Part shown: piece after piece, positions 8,015-17,076 of the stretch
Position numbering within the stretch: position 1 is the first letter of the stretch
How the letters are laid out: each line of letters opens with the position of its first letter
Source: Gloeobacterales cyanobacterium ES-bin-313
GTDB taxonomy: Bacteria; Cyanobacteriota; Cyanobacteriia; Gloeobacterales; Gloeobacteraceae
Direction of reading: 5' to 3'
Length of the DNA: 53,880 nt
Assembly: GCA_014379585.1 (NCBI GenBank)
Contig: JACMLN010000017.1
Span: forward strand, 1 to 53,880
Notes under the pieces: generated by a model
Told to the model about the DNA's origin: nothing
Seen by the model: only the letters and a program-made list of their open reading frames with translations
Database searches by the model: none
Made by a program: the position numbers and the translations under genes

Positions 8015-8037
8015 ACCCCCGGCCTTGTGCTGGGGGT
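8015..8037. terminator. Bidirectional terminator-like hairpin between convergent yceI and POT genes
   Basis: ACCCCCGGC and GCTGGGGGT form a 9-base stem with one G.T pair around a CTTGT loop, in the gap between two converging genes. There is only a weak T-rich tail (TAATTG), so efficiency is uncertain. Confidence 0.55.
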
Positions 8038-8076
8038 AATTGACTGCTATAACTTGCTAGTTTGTGAAACCGATGA

Positions 8077-9471
8077 TTAATCCTGGTGACTCATCGCTTT
8101 TTTGAGAGGACTACTGAAAGCCCAGATTGCGAGAGAAGTCGCTAAGGCGATGCCTGTCATCAGTAAGAAAAAATTCTCTTTGGGCATCTTTTCCCATAAC
8201 GTACCTAAGTTTCCACCCAGAGAGTTTCCGCCAAAGACAGAGAGGAACCAAAGACCCATCATCATCGAAACAATTCTTGGAGGAGAAACCTTAGTGACGA
8301 GGGAAAGTCCAACGGGAGAGACGTACAACTCCCCAATCGTCAGGAATACGAAAAAGCCGATCAAATACCAAGCACTGGTCAAGTTGGTGCCTGTGAGAGT
8401 CTTTGCCGAGAAGAACATCACCATATAGGAAAGAGCAACAAAGAAAAGGCCAAGGGCCATCTTGTTGACAGTGGGTGTTTCTTTGCCACGGCTGGCCTGC
8501 TGATTCCAAAGCAAAGTGAGAAATGGGGTGAAGGCGAAAATAAAGAAGGGATTGACCGACTGGAACCACGTAGACGGCATCTCCCAACTGGTACCAAAGA
8601 TATGCCGATCCGTTAATTTGTCGGCCCAGAGTGCAATCGTGTTGCCTTGCTGTTCATACACTGCCCAAAAGAAAACATTCAAGACGCACAGAGCCATCAG
8701 ACCACCGATCCGAACCCACTCGCTACGGGTAAGGGGCTGCTTTTCGGTCTTACCTGCCAGTTGATTGGCTTTCATCTCCATTAAATTGTCAGGAGCAAGA
8801 TACTTTTGACCAGCAATATAGACGATTAAACCAACGACCATGCCGATGCCTGCTGCACTAAAGCCATAGTGCCAACCCATGGTCTGCCCCAAAGTTCCAC
8901 AGACAAGGGGCGCAAAGAAGGCTCCCAGATTGATCCCGACATAAAAAATTCCGTAGGCACCATCCCGGCGCGGATCGCCTTGGGGGTAAAGTCCGCCTAC
9001 CTGGGTCGAAACGTTCGGCTTGAAACAGCCATTTCCAAGAATAATCAGCAACAGAGCTGGGAAAAAGAAAGATTCAATCGCCATCAAAAAGTGCCCACAG
9101 GCCATCAGGACTCCGCCGAGCACGACGGTTTTGCGCTGACCAATGATGCGATCTGCCAGAATTCCACCCAAAAATGGCGTGAGGTAAACGAGGGCTGTGT
9201 AGTTGCCGTAGATCTGGGAGGAGAGCGCTTGGGCACTTGGATTGCCAAAAAAGTTTTGAATGGCGCTATAGCCCAGTACCCCAGCGCCGATCTCTGGTTT
9301 TGAAAGATAATTCACCATATAGAGCGTCAGAAGGGCGCGCATTCCGTAGTAAGAGAAGCGTTCCCACATCTCGGTAAAAAAGAGGACGTAGAGACCAATC
9401 GGTTGCCCAAAAAGCGTGGGTTCGGCGCTTGGCACACCGGTACTAGGAAGTTCCGCTTGAAAATTGCTCAT
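8077..9471 (-). CDS. Proton-dependent oligopeptide transporter, POT/PTR family
   Basis: 464 residues with about 12-14 hydrophobic segments. The N-terminal signature FFTEMWERFSYYGMRALL (ExxERFxYYG) carries the proton-coupling and peptide-binding residues. The second PTR signature lies around GNGCFKPNVSTQVGGLYPQGDPRRDGAYGIFYVGINLGAF. Length is normal for the bacterial DtpT-like branch. It imports di- and tripeptides, driven by the proton gradient, in the cytoplasmic membrane. A YgjP-type metallopeptidase gene follows the same direction 120 bases upstream. Cyanobacteria rarely live on peptides, so peptide recycling or an atypical substrate is possible. Family assignment is firm. Confidence 0.92.
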   Translation of the reverse strand: MSNFQAELPSTGVPSAEPTLFGQPIGLYVLFFTEMWERFSYYGMRALLTLYMVNYLSKPEIGAGVLGYSAIQNFFGNPSAQALSSQIYGNYTALVYLTPFLGGILADRIIGQRKTVVLGGVLMACGHFLMAIESFFFPALLLIILGNGCFKPNVSTQVGGLYPQGDPRRDGAYGIFYVGINLGAFFAPLVCGTLGQTMGWHYGFSAAGIGMVVGLIVYIAGQKYLAPDNLMEMKANQLAGKTEKQPLTRSEWVRIGGLMALCVLNVFFWAVYEQQGNTIALWADKLTDRHIFGTSWEMPSTWFQSVNPFFIFAFTPFLTLLWNQQASRGKETPTVNKMALGLFFVALSYMVMFFSAKTLTGTNLTSAWYLIGFFVFLTIGELYVSPVGLSLVTKVSPPRIVSMMMGLWFLSVFGGNSLGGNLGTLWEKMPKENFFLLMTGIALATSLAIWAFSSPLKKAMSHQD

Positions 9472-9594
9472 GTTTTGTGGGTTGAGAAACTACAACAACA
9501 AAAAGCTTCCCTACAGAAAGCCCTGATTCATCACAACACCATACCCTCAATCGATTCGGTGATCTACATAGCGAAACGACAGCAAATCGACCAA

Positions 9595-10095
9595 TTAAGT
9601 TTCACTCTCCACGTCTTCCAACCCAAGCGCCATCAAGTAGCCCCGTGCGCGCTCTGTGCGCGCATAGCGATTCACCAAGTTCCAGAAGCGAGCACTATGG
9701 TTGGCCTCGACAAGATGAGCCAGTTCATGGACGATCACATAGTCCTGAACAAAAGTGGGTGTCTTCGCCAATCGCGCCGAAATGCGAATCGTGCGCAACC
9801 CTGGAGTGCAACTCCCCCATAGGCTCTGTTGATTGGTGGACCAACAGATCGATTCCCACTTGAGGCTGCCATCGAAGTAAGTACGGTTGAGGGCTTGGGC
9901 GCGGCGGTGTAGGTCGCTGTCATCCAAGTCGCCGCTTAAGTGTTTTTTCCGCCAGCGCTCTTGAAGTTTTTCAATGATCGGCGCCAACTCTGCATCGCTC
10001 ATGCCAAGGGGAGCACGGACAACGAATAAACCCGCCTCCCCACGACCACTGATCGTGCGGTTGCGCTTGGCGCTGCGAATGACTTTGACTTCCAT
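9595..10095 (-). CDS. YgjP-like (DUF45/M48-fold) metallopeptidase domain protein
   Basis: 166 residues. The zinc site HELAHLVEANHSARFW (HExxH plus the downstream NHS.xFW block) is the signature of the YgjP/WLM-type zincin family. The conserved LNRTYFDGSL and SLWGSCTPGLRTIRISARL segments precede it, as in UTP pyrophosphatase-annotated YgjP proteins. YgjP-like proteins are found widely and have no settled substrate. The start ATG 10095 is divergent from thrC, with an inverted-repeat pair lying between the two genes. There is no signal peptide, so it should be cytoplasmic. Confidence 0.82.
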   Translation of the reverse strand: MEVKVIRSAKRNRTISGRGEAGLFVVRAPLGMSDAELAPIIEKLQERWRKKHLSGDLDDSDLHRRAQALNRTYFDGSLKWESICWSTNQQSLWGSCTPGLRTIRISARLAKTPTFVQDYVIVHELAHLVEANHSARFWNLVNRYARTERARGYLMALGLEDVESET

Positions 10096-10133
10096 GGGTT
10101 CAAACGAGGAAAAGCAAAATCATCTTACCGAAA

Positions 10134-10171
10134 ATTGTCAAAGACAATACCCGACTAAAATAGTCGGGTAT
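10134..10171. promoter_or_regulatory. Two adjoining AAA-centred inverted repeats in the ygjP-thrC divergent spacer
   Basis: ATTGTC-AAA-GACAAT (10134-10148) is followed, sharing two bases, by ATACCCGACTA-AAA-TAGTCGGGTAT (10147-10171). Both are perfect, with arms of 6 and 11 bases and the same AAA centre. The spacer separates two divergent genes, so these could be regulator operators. As RNA, the longer one would be a stable hairpin, but the plus side lacks a T-run. Confidence 0.6.
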
Positions 10172-10231
10172 ATTTGAAAACAATTGACAGGCTGTGATAA
10201 GGTGCAACCACCATCACCACCCACACCACCG

Positions 10232-11524
10232 ATGACCCAAGTTTCTGTCCGTTCGACCTCCACCCTTAAGGGATTGCGCTGCCGCGAGTGCGGTGAAGCC
10301 TACCCTGCGGAAGCGCGCCACGTCTGCGAATTTTGCTTCGGTCCCCTTGAGGCAGTTTACGATTACGATGCCATCCGTGCTCTGACGACCCGCGAGAGTA
10401 TTGCCGCTGGTCCGCACTCGATCTGGCGCTATCGGAATTTTCTACCTGTCACTGGCGAACAGGTGATCGACGTGGGCACGGGGATGACACCGTTGATTCG
10501 CTCCCACCGTCTGGCTCGTCAACTCGGACTCAAGGCGCTCTACATCAAAAATGACGCGGTCAATGCCCCCTCGTTGAGCTTCAAGGATCGGGTGGTCTCT
10601 GTGGCGCTGACACGGGCACGGGAACTCGGTTTCACAACAGTATCTTGCGCATCGACAGGGAACTTGGCCAATTCCACCGCAGCGATTGCCGCTCAAGCTG
10701 GTTTAGAGTGCTACATCTTTATTCCCTCGGATCTTGAGGCGGGGAAAGTACTTGGTACGTTGGTCTACGGTCCTCAGGTGATGGCTGTCGAGGGCAACTA
10801 CGACCAAGTCAACCGCCTCTGCTCAGAAGTGGCTGATCGTCACGGTTGGGGCTTTGTGAATATCAACTTGCGTCCTTACTACTCAGAAGGATCCAAAACC
10901 CTCGGCTTTGAAGTCGCCGAACAACTCGGTTGGCAACTTCCCGATCACGTCGTCGCTCCCATTGCTTCTGGTTCTCTCTTTACGAAGATCCACAAAGGCT
11001 TCCAAGAACTGATCAAGGTTGGCCTTGTGGAGGATAAGCCTGTGCGCATGAGTGGTGCCCAAGCGACGGGTTGTTCGCCGGTATCCCAAGCTTTCCGCGA
11101 AGGACGGGACTTTATTTCGCCCGTGAAACCATCGACGATTGCCAAGTCCATCGCCATTGGCAACCCAGCCGATGGGGTCTACGCCATCGATTTGGCTCGC
11201 AAGACCAATGGCAACATCGAAGACGTATCCGATGCTGAGATCATTGAAGGGATTAAGCTCTTGGCACAGACCGAAGGTATCTTCACCGAAACCGCTGGCG
11301 GAACGACCATTGCTGTCCTCAAAAAACTCTGCGAACAGGGCAAAATTCGCCCCGACGAAACAACGGTCGTTTACATTACAGGAAATGGCCTCAAAACCCA
11401 AGAGGCGATCAGCCCGTATGTCGGCGAACCCTTACACATCGATGCCAGTTTGGAGAGTTTCGAGCGTGCCCTTGAGCGTTCGCGCACCCTCGAACGCCTA
11501 GAATGGCAACAAACCTCCGTCTAA
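10232..11524 (+). CDS. thrC: Threonine synthase
   Basis: 430 residues from ATG 10232; an in-frame TTG at 10184 is less likely. The N-terminus has a cysteine pair cluster, CRECGEAYP ... CEFC, as in the zinc-ribbon-bearing cyanobacterial/actinobacterial ThrC type. The PLP-dependent fold follows: NAPSLSFKDRVV contains the Schiff-base lysine, CASTGNLANSTAA binds PLP phosphate, and GSLFTKIHKGF and TAGGTTIAVLKKL complete it. It converts O-phosphohomoserine to threonine. A MoaD/ThiS-like sulfur carrier gene starts 40 bases downstream, an association seen in other cyanobacteria whose meaning is unclear. Inverted repeats lie just upstream of the start. Confidence 0.93.
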   Translation: MTQVSVRSTSTLKGLRCRECGEAYPAEARHVCEFCFGPLEAVYDYDAIRALTTRESIAAGPHSIWRYRNFLPVTGEQVIDVGTGMTPLIRSHRLARQLGLKALYIKNDAVNAPSLSFKDRVVSVALTRARELGFTTVSCASTGNLANSTAAIAAQAGLECYIFIPSDLEAGKVLGTLVYGPQVMAVEGNYDQVNRLCSEVADRHGWGFVNINLRPYYSEGSKTLGFEVAEQLGWQLPDHVVAPIASGSLFTKIHKGFQELIKVGLVEDKPVRMSGAQATGCSPVSQAFREGRDFISPVKPSTIAKSIAIGNPADGVYAIDLARKTNGNIEDVSDAEIIEGIKLLAQTEGIFTETAGGTTIAVLKKLCEQGKIRPDETTVVYITGNGLKTQEAISPYVGEPLHIDASLESFERALERSRTLERLEWQQTSV

Positions 11525-11564
11525 TTGAATAGTCACAAATTTTAGCCCAAAGAAGGATCAGCTT

Positions 11565-11840
11565 ATGTCTGTCACTGTCTTAATCCCCGGCGCACTGCGC
11601 AAACTGACCAATGACTCGCCGACCCTAGAATGCACTGGTGCAAACATTGCTGAGGTGATCGATGCCCTGGATCGATCCTGCCCTGGTATCAAAGCCCGCC
11701 TCTGTGGTGAAAATGGCGAACTGCGACGCTTTGTCAATTTCTATGTGAATAGTGAAGATATTCGTTTTTTGCAAGGGAGGGAAACCCAACTGCACGATGG
11801 TGACGAAGTGAGTATCGTTCCAGCTATTGCTGGGGGGTAA
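11565..11840 (+). CDS. MoaD/ThiS-like ubiquitin-fold sulfur carrier protein
   Basis: 91 residues ending in the essential diglycine ([10 protein letters not shown]). The beta-grasp pattern is clear: [17 protein letters not shown], then [18 protein letters not shown], then [36 protein letters not shown]. Members are activated at the terminal glycine and carry sulfur for molybdopterin, thiamine or, as CysO in mycobacteria, cysteine. RFVNFYVN and the length resemble CysO/MoaD2 more than ThiS. The ribosome site AAGGAT precedes the ATG. Co-transcription with thrC is likely, given the 40-base gap. No moaE or E1-like activating gene is in the window, so which pathway it feeds is not determined. Confidence 0.85.
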   Translation: MSVTVLIPGALRKLTNDSPTLECTGANIAEVIDALDRSCPGIKARLCGENGELRRFVNFYVNSEDIRFLQGRETQLHDGDEVSIVPAIAGG

Positions 11841-11891
11841 TTGCGGCAATTGCGGATTATGATCACAGGTAGTTACTGTCGGTTGCGCTGA

Positions 11892-12773
11892 ATGGCCAGA
11901 CGAACAAACGCTCGGGATTGTCCAAATTGCCGGAGCCACAAAGTTAACTACCGTCACCGTAAGCCTTGGGAGAGGTTTTTGGCTGCAACCTTGAGTTTTC
12001 AGTACTTCAAATGTAGTAATTGCGGCGAGAATTTCACGCGCACCAATGCCCAACTGACGGGCACATTGATTACCGAGGATGCCAAGGACACCATACTCCT
12101 GCCTTTGATTGGCAGACCTCGCAATCTTGTGTTGCTCGCACTCGCGATTTTTTTGCCGACTTGGTTGGCTTGGCGCTTCCTACAGTTACAACTGGCGATG
12201 GCCGAACCCCCTTCAGCGATTGCGGTCATTGGTGGAGGGCCACCACGGGAAATTGCCGCAGCCCAACTTGCCCAAAAATATCCTGACTTACCCGTGATCG
12301 TCCTCGGCGGTTCATCTTTGGGGTGCCTCAATCAAATTTTTTTTCAAGAGCGCAAAGTGGCTTGGCAACGGGTAATTGCTGACTATCGTTCCGCTTCCAC
12401 CCTCACGAATCTGACGACCTTACTGCCCTACTTAAAGTTAGATCGCCCCAGTAAGGTGATTGTGGTGACGGATACGGGGGGCTGGTCGCGGGCAAAAACC
12501 CTCGGTTCTGTGATCTTAGGAGGCCATGGAGTTGCCATGGTGCCTGCTCTGGTCGATGGAGAAGGCAGCTCACGGGGAGAGTCAACTCCCAAAATTGTCG
12601 CAGAGGTCTTTCTCGCGATTGGCTGGACACTCTTCGGCGATGCCAGTTTGCCGAGTGGCTTTTTTAACTCCAACTATATGGCTGAGGTCGTAGCCAATAC
12701 TCCATCAGGAAATTGCACCAAGGGCTACAACAATTTTTATCCTGTCTTGGATGGCTCGGAAATTGATCGATGA
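11892..12773 (+). CDS. Zinc-ribbon membrane protein with YdcF/DUF218-like domain
   Basis: 293 residues. An N-terminal zinc ribbon (CPNCRSHKVNYRHRKPWERFL ... FKCSNCGENF, about residues 10-47) is followed by one transmembrane helix (NLVLLALAIFLPTWLAWRFL, about 77-96) and a YdcF/ElyC-like domain (SAIAVIGGGPPREIAAAQLAQKYPDLPVIVLGGSS, then STLTNLTTLLPYL, VIVVTDTGGWSRAKTLGSVILGGHG). The DUF218 domain is linked in other bacteria to envelope polysaccharide metabolism; no reaction is established. The ribbon-DUF218 fusion is unusual. Its 3' end overlaps the converging oppA-like gene by 37 bases. Confidence 0.75.
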   Translation: MARRTNARDCPNCRSHKVNYRHRKPWERFLAATLSFQYFKCSNCGENFTRTNAQLTGTLITEDAKDTILLPLIGRPRNLVLLALAIFLPTWLAWRFLQLQLAMAEPPSAIAVIGGGPPREIAAAQLAQKYPDLPVIVLGGSSLGCLNQIFFQERKVAWQRVIADYRSASTLTNLTTLLPYLKLDRPSKVIVVTDTGGWSRAKTLGSVILGGHGVAMVPALVDGEGSSRGESTPKIVAEVFLAIGWTLFGDASLPSGFFNSNYMAEVVANTPSGNCTKGYNNFYPVLDGSEIDR

Positions 12774-14356
12774 GCCTGCCATTGACGATCGATAGAAACG
12801 TATTTTAAAGGGTGAAGGTCTTGTAGGTTTCCTTCCCAGCCTTTCACCCAAGGCTTTTGGAGATATTCGAGACCTGTATGAAAGAGGGGCGCGATGGGCA
12901 ATTGATCCAAAAGCCGCGCTTCTACAACACTTAACAAGGCGAAACGTTGGGCTGGCTGGATCACCTGAGCCGCTTGTTTGAGCAGTTGTCGATAGTTGGC
13001 ATCCTCCCAAGCTGGATAGTTCTGGGGATTGAGGCCATCGTAGAGGTTCAAAAAAGTGGTGGGATCGAGATAATCACCTCCCCAGCGCGCCACTGCGACT
13101 TCATAATCCTGGCGGCGCAGTCGTGCTAGGAAAGTTTGTGACTCTTCGCTCTCGATCTGCACCTCGATGCCAAACTTCTCTTTCCAAGTGCGCTGTAACA
13201 CCTGCACAACGGTTCGATCCGGTTCGCGGTTGGTGGTGTTGATCGTCAATTTCTTGGGCAGGTTTTCTAGACTGGCTGTACCCATCGGCCATGGGGGACT
13301 CTGGTAGCTAGGAATTCCTGGTGGAATAAAGCCTTTGGCTGCAACTGTATCCCCGCGCAGAAATTTTTGGCTAAGAGACTGGCGATCTACAGCACCACTG
13401 AGTTGGCGACGAATATCAGGATTTTTGAAAATCGGATGTTTGCAATTGAAGCTTACGTAGTAAGTGATGTAGCGCCCATCGGAGTAACAATCTTGGTACT
13501 GTCTTAGTTCCCTGAGCAATGGCCTGGGTAATACTCCTCCGATAGTGACATCAAGCTCACTGGTCTGATAAAGATTGACATTTTGTGCTCCTTCCACAAT
13601 CGGGTACAAGTGGACAGCTTCAAGTTTTACCTGTGAACGATTCCAATAAGTCTCTGAGCGTTCCAGGGTGACGACATCGTAGGGACGATGCTCTGCGAGC
13701 ACAAATGCACCGTTGGTCACCATACGTTCTGGCTGTGACCAGGGATCGCCGTCGCGCTTGATCGTCCAAGTGGGGACAGGGCGGAAGATGAAAAATGCAG
13801 TCAGCACAGGAAAATAGGCCGTTGGTTCTGCCATTTCCACCCGCAAGGTGAGGGGATCGATAGCAATGGCTCCCAACTGATCCACAGGAATCGTCCCTTC
13901 GTTAATCTCCCGCCCATTTCGCATATAGTACAGCAAATTAACATAAGGGCAGGCTGTAGCTGGATCCAGTGCCCGTTGCCAACTATTCACAAAATCCTGG
14001 GCAGTACAAGGGGTGCCATCGCTCCACTTCGCTCCTGGTCGCAGCGTAAAAGTCCAGGCACGGGCATCAGCGTCGGGAATCCATCGCAGGGCTAAAGCAG
14101 GTTCCGGGGCAAGGGTACGGGGATTAAACTCTGTCAGCCCTTCGAACAGCGCCATACACAAATTCAGTTCGCCTAGGGCTCCACCCACTTTGTGGGGATC
14201 AAGGGAGCGCGGTTCCGAACCATTGCCCACCCGCAAAATATTGCGATCCGGAATCTGCAAACTACCAAAGTAGGGTGTCTTGGTTCGGCTACACCCAGCG
14301 AGTAAACCAGCACTCAGGGCTAAAATTTGGCGACGTTTCCAATTGGACTTGGACAT
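12737..14356 (-). CDS. Peptide/oligopeptide ABC transporter substrate-binding lipoprotein (family 5, OppA-like)
   Basis: 539 residues. The N-terminus RRQILALSAGLLAGCSRTK has a lipoprotein signal with lipobox LAGC, cysteine at about residue 22. The SBP_bac_5 domain shows RVGNGSEPRSLDPHKVGG, FEGLTEFNPRTLAPEPALALRW, and WTFTLRPGAKWSDGTPCTAQDFVNSWQRALDP, the family signature. The C-terminal part ends SVVEARLLDQLPIAPLFHTGLEYLQKPWVKGW. Such proteins capture peptides outside the cytoplasmic membrane for an Opp/Dpp importer; no permease or ATPase is adjacent. It converges on and overlaps the YdcF-like gene. Confidence 0.9.
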   Translation of the reverse strand: MSKSNWKRRQILALSAGLLAGCSRTKTPYFGSLQIPDRNILRVGNGSEPRSLDPHKVGGALGELNLCMALFEGLTEFNPRTLAPEPALALRWIPDADARAWTFTLRPGAKWSDGTPCTAQDFVNSWQRALDPATACPYVNLLYYMRNGREINEGTIPVDQLGAIAIDPLTLRVEMAEPTAYFPVLTAFFIFRPVPTWTIKRDGDPWSQPERMVTNGAFVLAEHRPYDVVTLERSETYWNRSQVKLEAVHLYPIVEGAQNVNLYQTSELDVTIGGVLPRPLLRELRQYQDCYSDGRYITYYVSFNCKHPIFKNPDIRRQLSGAVDRQSLSQKFLRGDTVAAKGFIPPGIPSYQSPPWPMGTASLENLPKKLTINTTNREPDRTVVQVLQRTWKEKFGIEVQIESEESQTFLARLRRQDYEVAVARWGGDYLDPTTFLNLYDGLNPQNYPAWEDANYRQLLKQAAQVIQPAQRFALLSVVEARLLDQLPIAPLFHTGLEYLQKPWVKGWEGNLQDLHPLKYVSIDRQWQAHRSISEPSKTG

Positions 14357-14486
14357 GAAGTTTTTGTTTGTCTCTCTGACAAGTATGCGCCTTCCTGAGA
14401 CGAAAATTAGAGTGGTAGCTTGCTTACAGACGGACAGAGACCGAAGAGGCTAAAATCCGAGTGCTGTTTGCACGGATTGCCCACCT

Positions 14487-16478
14487 ATGAAGCTGCATAG
14501 AATTCTGCCGTTGATCCTCGGCGCATTGCTCGGTTTCGGATCACAGGTTGCACGGGCAGAATTGCCACCGCTGATCCCACGGGATGTTCTTTTTGGCAAC
14601 CCCGAAAGAACCCGCCCACGCATTTCCCCCGATGGCAAACACCTCGCGTGGCTGGCTCCTGACAATAAAAACGTGCTGCAAGTCTGGGTGAAAACGATCG
14701 GTAAGAATGATGAGCATGTTGTCACCAGCGACAAGAAGCGGGGTATTGGCCAGTATGCCTGGGCCGAAAACAATCACACCCTCTTGTATTTACAAGACAA
14801 CGATGGCGATGAAAATTTTCATCTCTACGGCGTAGATCTTGAAGCAAACAGCGTGAAGGACTTCACACCAACCCCTGGAACGCGCTCAGAAATTCTTGCT
14901 ATTGATCCAAGCTTTCCTGAAGAAATTTTAGTCTCCTCTAACCAGCGCAACCGTGAACTCTTCGATGTCTATCGCCTCAACCTCAAGACAGGCACCCTCA
15001 CCCTCGATACTAAAAATCCAGGAGACGTTTCAGAATTTAAAGCTGACCCAAAATTGCAAGTGCGTGCCGCTCAAATTACTACTCCAAACGGCGGCACAGA
15101 GATCCGCATTCGGGATAACGTAAATGCGCCCTGGAAAACTTGGCTCAAGGTGGGAGCCAATGAAATTCTGAACTTCGTGGATTTCTCCATCGACGGCCAA
15201 TCGGCTATCTTGAATTCCTCCATCGGTGCTGACACCGCTCGGATCGTGATTAGAAATATCAAGACCAACAAAGAAAAAGTTTTGGCCAATAATCGCGAAG
15301 TCGATGCCGGAGAAGTGGTGATTCAGCCGAAAACCCATCTGGTGCAAGCCGTTTCTTTTGCGCCCGGTCGAACCCGTTGGGTGATCGTGTCCCCTTCAGT
15401 GCAAGCGGACTTCAGTGCATTGCTTAAGCTCTACAACGGCGATTTCACGATTGTGAACCGCGATACAGCCGATAAGAATTGGCTCGTTTCCTATACCAGC
15501 GACATTGCTGGGGATCGCTACTACCTCTGGGATCGCACCAAAAAGCAAGGTTCTTTGCTCCTTGTAACCCGCCCAAAACTGGAAAATCTTACCCTTGCTC
15601 GTACTGAGCCTGTCCTCTTTGATGCTCGCGATGGTTTGAAATTGCGCGGCTATTTGACCCTACCTGTCGGAGTGCCTGCGCGAAGATTGCCGATGGTTCT
15701 ATTTGTTCATGGTGGTCCTTGGTATCGGGATACCTGGGGGTTTAATCCGTCTGTACAGTGGTTCGCCAACCGTGGCTATGCCGTGCTACAGGTGAACTAC
15801 CGAGGATCCACAGGCTACGGAAAAACTTTCCTGAACGCTGGGAACAAACAGTGGGGTCTCAAGATGCACAACGACTTGATCGATTCTGTGGATTGGGCAT
15901 CAAGCACAGGTCTCGTCGATTCTAAAAAAGTAGCGATCTATGGTGGATCCTACGGCGGCTATGCAGCATTGGCTGGAGTCGCGTTTACTCCGAAAGTCTT
16001 TGCCTGCGCAGTAGATATCGTTGGCCCTTCCAACTTAAAAACTTTGATCGCTAATTTCCCCGTGTACTGGCAAACCGATCGGGCAATCTGGAATACACGC
16101 ACAGGCAATATTGACGACCCCAATGATGCAGAGTTACTCAAAAATGCCTCCCCACTCTTCAAGGCTGACCAAATCATTAAGCCTTTGCTGATTGGTCAAG
16201 GGGCTAACGATCCACGTGTGACAAAGGTCGAATCCGATCAAATCGTTGAAGCCATCGAAAAAAATGGCGGCAAAGTTACTTATGTGCTCTATCCTGACGA
16301 AGGCCATGGCTTCGCCCGTCCAGAAAATCGCACCGATTTTAATGCCCGCGCCGAGAAGTTTCTCGCCGAGAACATCGGGGGGCGCTACGAACCCTTAAGT
16401 GGTGAAAAAATTCTTGGTTCGACAGCGGTCGTTCGTGAAATTAGTGGTGCAGTCAAAACAGGTTTGGTTAAGCCATAG
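14487..16478 (+). CDS. S9 family prolyl oligopeptidase-type serine peptidase, secreted
   Basis: 663 residues. A signal peptide (LPLILGALLGFGSQVARAE, cleavage near residue 25) precedes a WD/TolB-like beta-propeller (about residues 40-360, with repeated RPRISPDGKHLAWLAPDNK-type blades). A C-terminal alpha/beta-hydrolase domain follows: LFVHGGPWYRD (oxyanion region), GGSYGGYAALAG (nucleophile serine in GxSxGG), GANDPRV (acid) and DEGHGFARPENR (histidine). The triad is complete. It should cleave peptides in the periplasm or outside the cell. It lies alone on the plus strand; the next gene starts 61 bases later and may be co-transcribed. Confidence 0.92.
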   Translation: MKLHRILPLILGALLGFGSQVARAELPPLIPRDVLFGNPERTRPRISPDGKHLAWLAPDNKNVLQVWVKTIGKNDEHVVTSDKKRGIGQYAWAENNHTLLYLQDNDGDENFHLYGVDLEANSVKDFTPTPGTRSEILAIDPSFPEEILVSSNQRNRELFDVYRLNLKTGTLTLDTKNPGDVSEFKADPKLQVRAAQITTPNGGTEIRIRDNVNAPWKTWLKVGANEILNFVDFSIDGQSAILNSSIGADTARIVIRNIKTNKEKVLANNREVDAGEVVIQPKTHLVQAVSFAPGRTRWVIVSPSVQADFSALLKLYNGDFTIVNRDTADKNWLVSYTSDIAGDRYYLWDRTKKQGSLLLVTRPKLENLTLARTEPVLFDARDGLKLRGYLTLPVGVPARRLPMVLFVHGGPWYRDTWGFNPSVQWFANRGYAVLQVNYRGSTGYGKTFLNAGNKQWGLKMHNDLIDSVDWASSTGLVDSKKVAIYGGSYGGYAALAGVAFTPKVFACAVDIVGPSNLKTLIANFPVYWQTDRAIWNTRTGNIDDPNDAELLKNASPLFKADQIIKPLLIGQGANDPRVTKVESDQIVEAIEKNGGKVTYVLYPDEGHGFARPENRTDFNARAEKFLAENIGGRYEPLSGEKILGSTAVVREISGAVKTGLVKP

Positions 16479-16539
16479 GTAAGAGGACTTTTCTTCGCAA
16501 AACTTCGTAAACTGGAGGAGTCCTGTCCTGGATCTTTCT

Positions 16540-17076
16540 GTGCAGACCATCGAACCACGGGAACGCCACTTGATCATTGCTGTCTTCGGGAGTGAATCGT
16601 CCGCTCTAGAAGGATTTCGTTTGCTTCAGCGCTCTGGCTTTTCACCCGAAAATGTAGCAATCGTCGGCAAAGGCTATCGTGATGCGGATGCTGTTGGCTT
16701 CGCGGATCCGGTGAAAGTGGCTAAGGAACGTGCTCTGCGCACCGCTGGCTTCACAGGAATCGTCGGGGCGGTGATGGGATTAACCTTCAACTTGATCACC
16801 CACATTCAGATCGTGCCTAACCAGATCATCACCTGGATGATCGCCGCTTTTTTGGGTGGTATTTCTGGCGTCATGGGTGGACTATTCGTCGGTGGCGGAG
16901 TCGGGCTGATTTTTGAAAGTGGCGAATCCATCTCCTACCGCAACCGCATCGAGAGAGGCAAGTACTTATTATTGGTTGAAGGCAAAGAAGCCCTCGTCCT
17001 CACCGCCCAAGAACAGTTGCGGGAACTGCCAACTGAGTCCTTGGAGCGCTACTACTTTCGGGATGCTCAGGGCTGA
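16540..17076 (+). CDS. General-stress-protein-like (DUF1269/17M type) membrane protein, unknown function
   Basis: 178 residues. The N-terminal part [37 protein letters not shown] resembles the general stress protein 17M/YflT-like fold. Two glycine-rich hydrophobic segments follow ([15 protein letters not shown] and [26 protein letters not shown], about residues 68-120), then a C-terminal beta/alpha element ([25 protein letters not shown]). It is likely inner-membrane or lipid-associated. Start choice is odd: GTG 16540 is the first ordinary start, but GGAGGAG (16514-16520) lies 19 bases away and sits seven bases before an in-frame CTG at 16528. It overlaps hemC by ten bases tail to tail. Confidence 0.6.
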   Translation: MQTIEPRERHLIIAVFGSESSALEGFRLLQRSGFSPENVAIVGKGYRDADAVGFADPVKVAKERALRTAGFTGIVGAVMGLTFNLITHIQIVPNQIITWMIAAFLGGISGVMGGLFVGGGVGLIFESGESISYRNRIERGKYLLLVEGKEALVLTAQEQLRELPTESLERYYFRDAQG

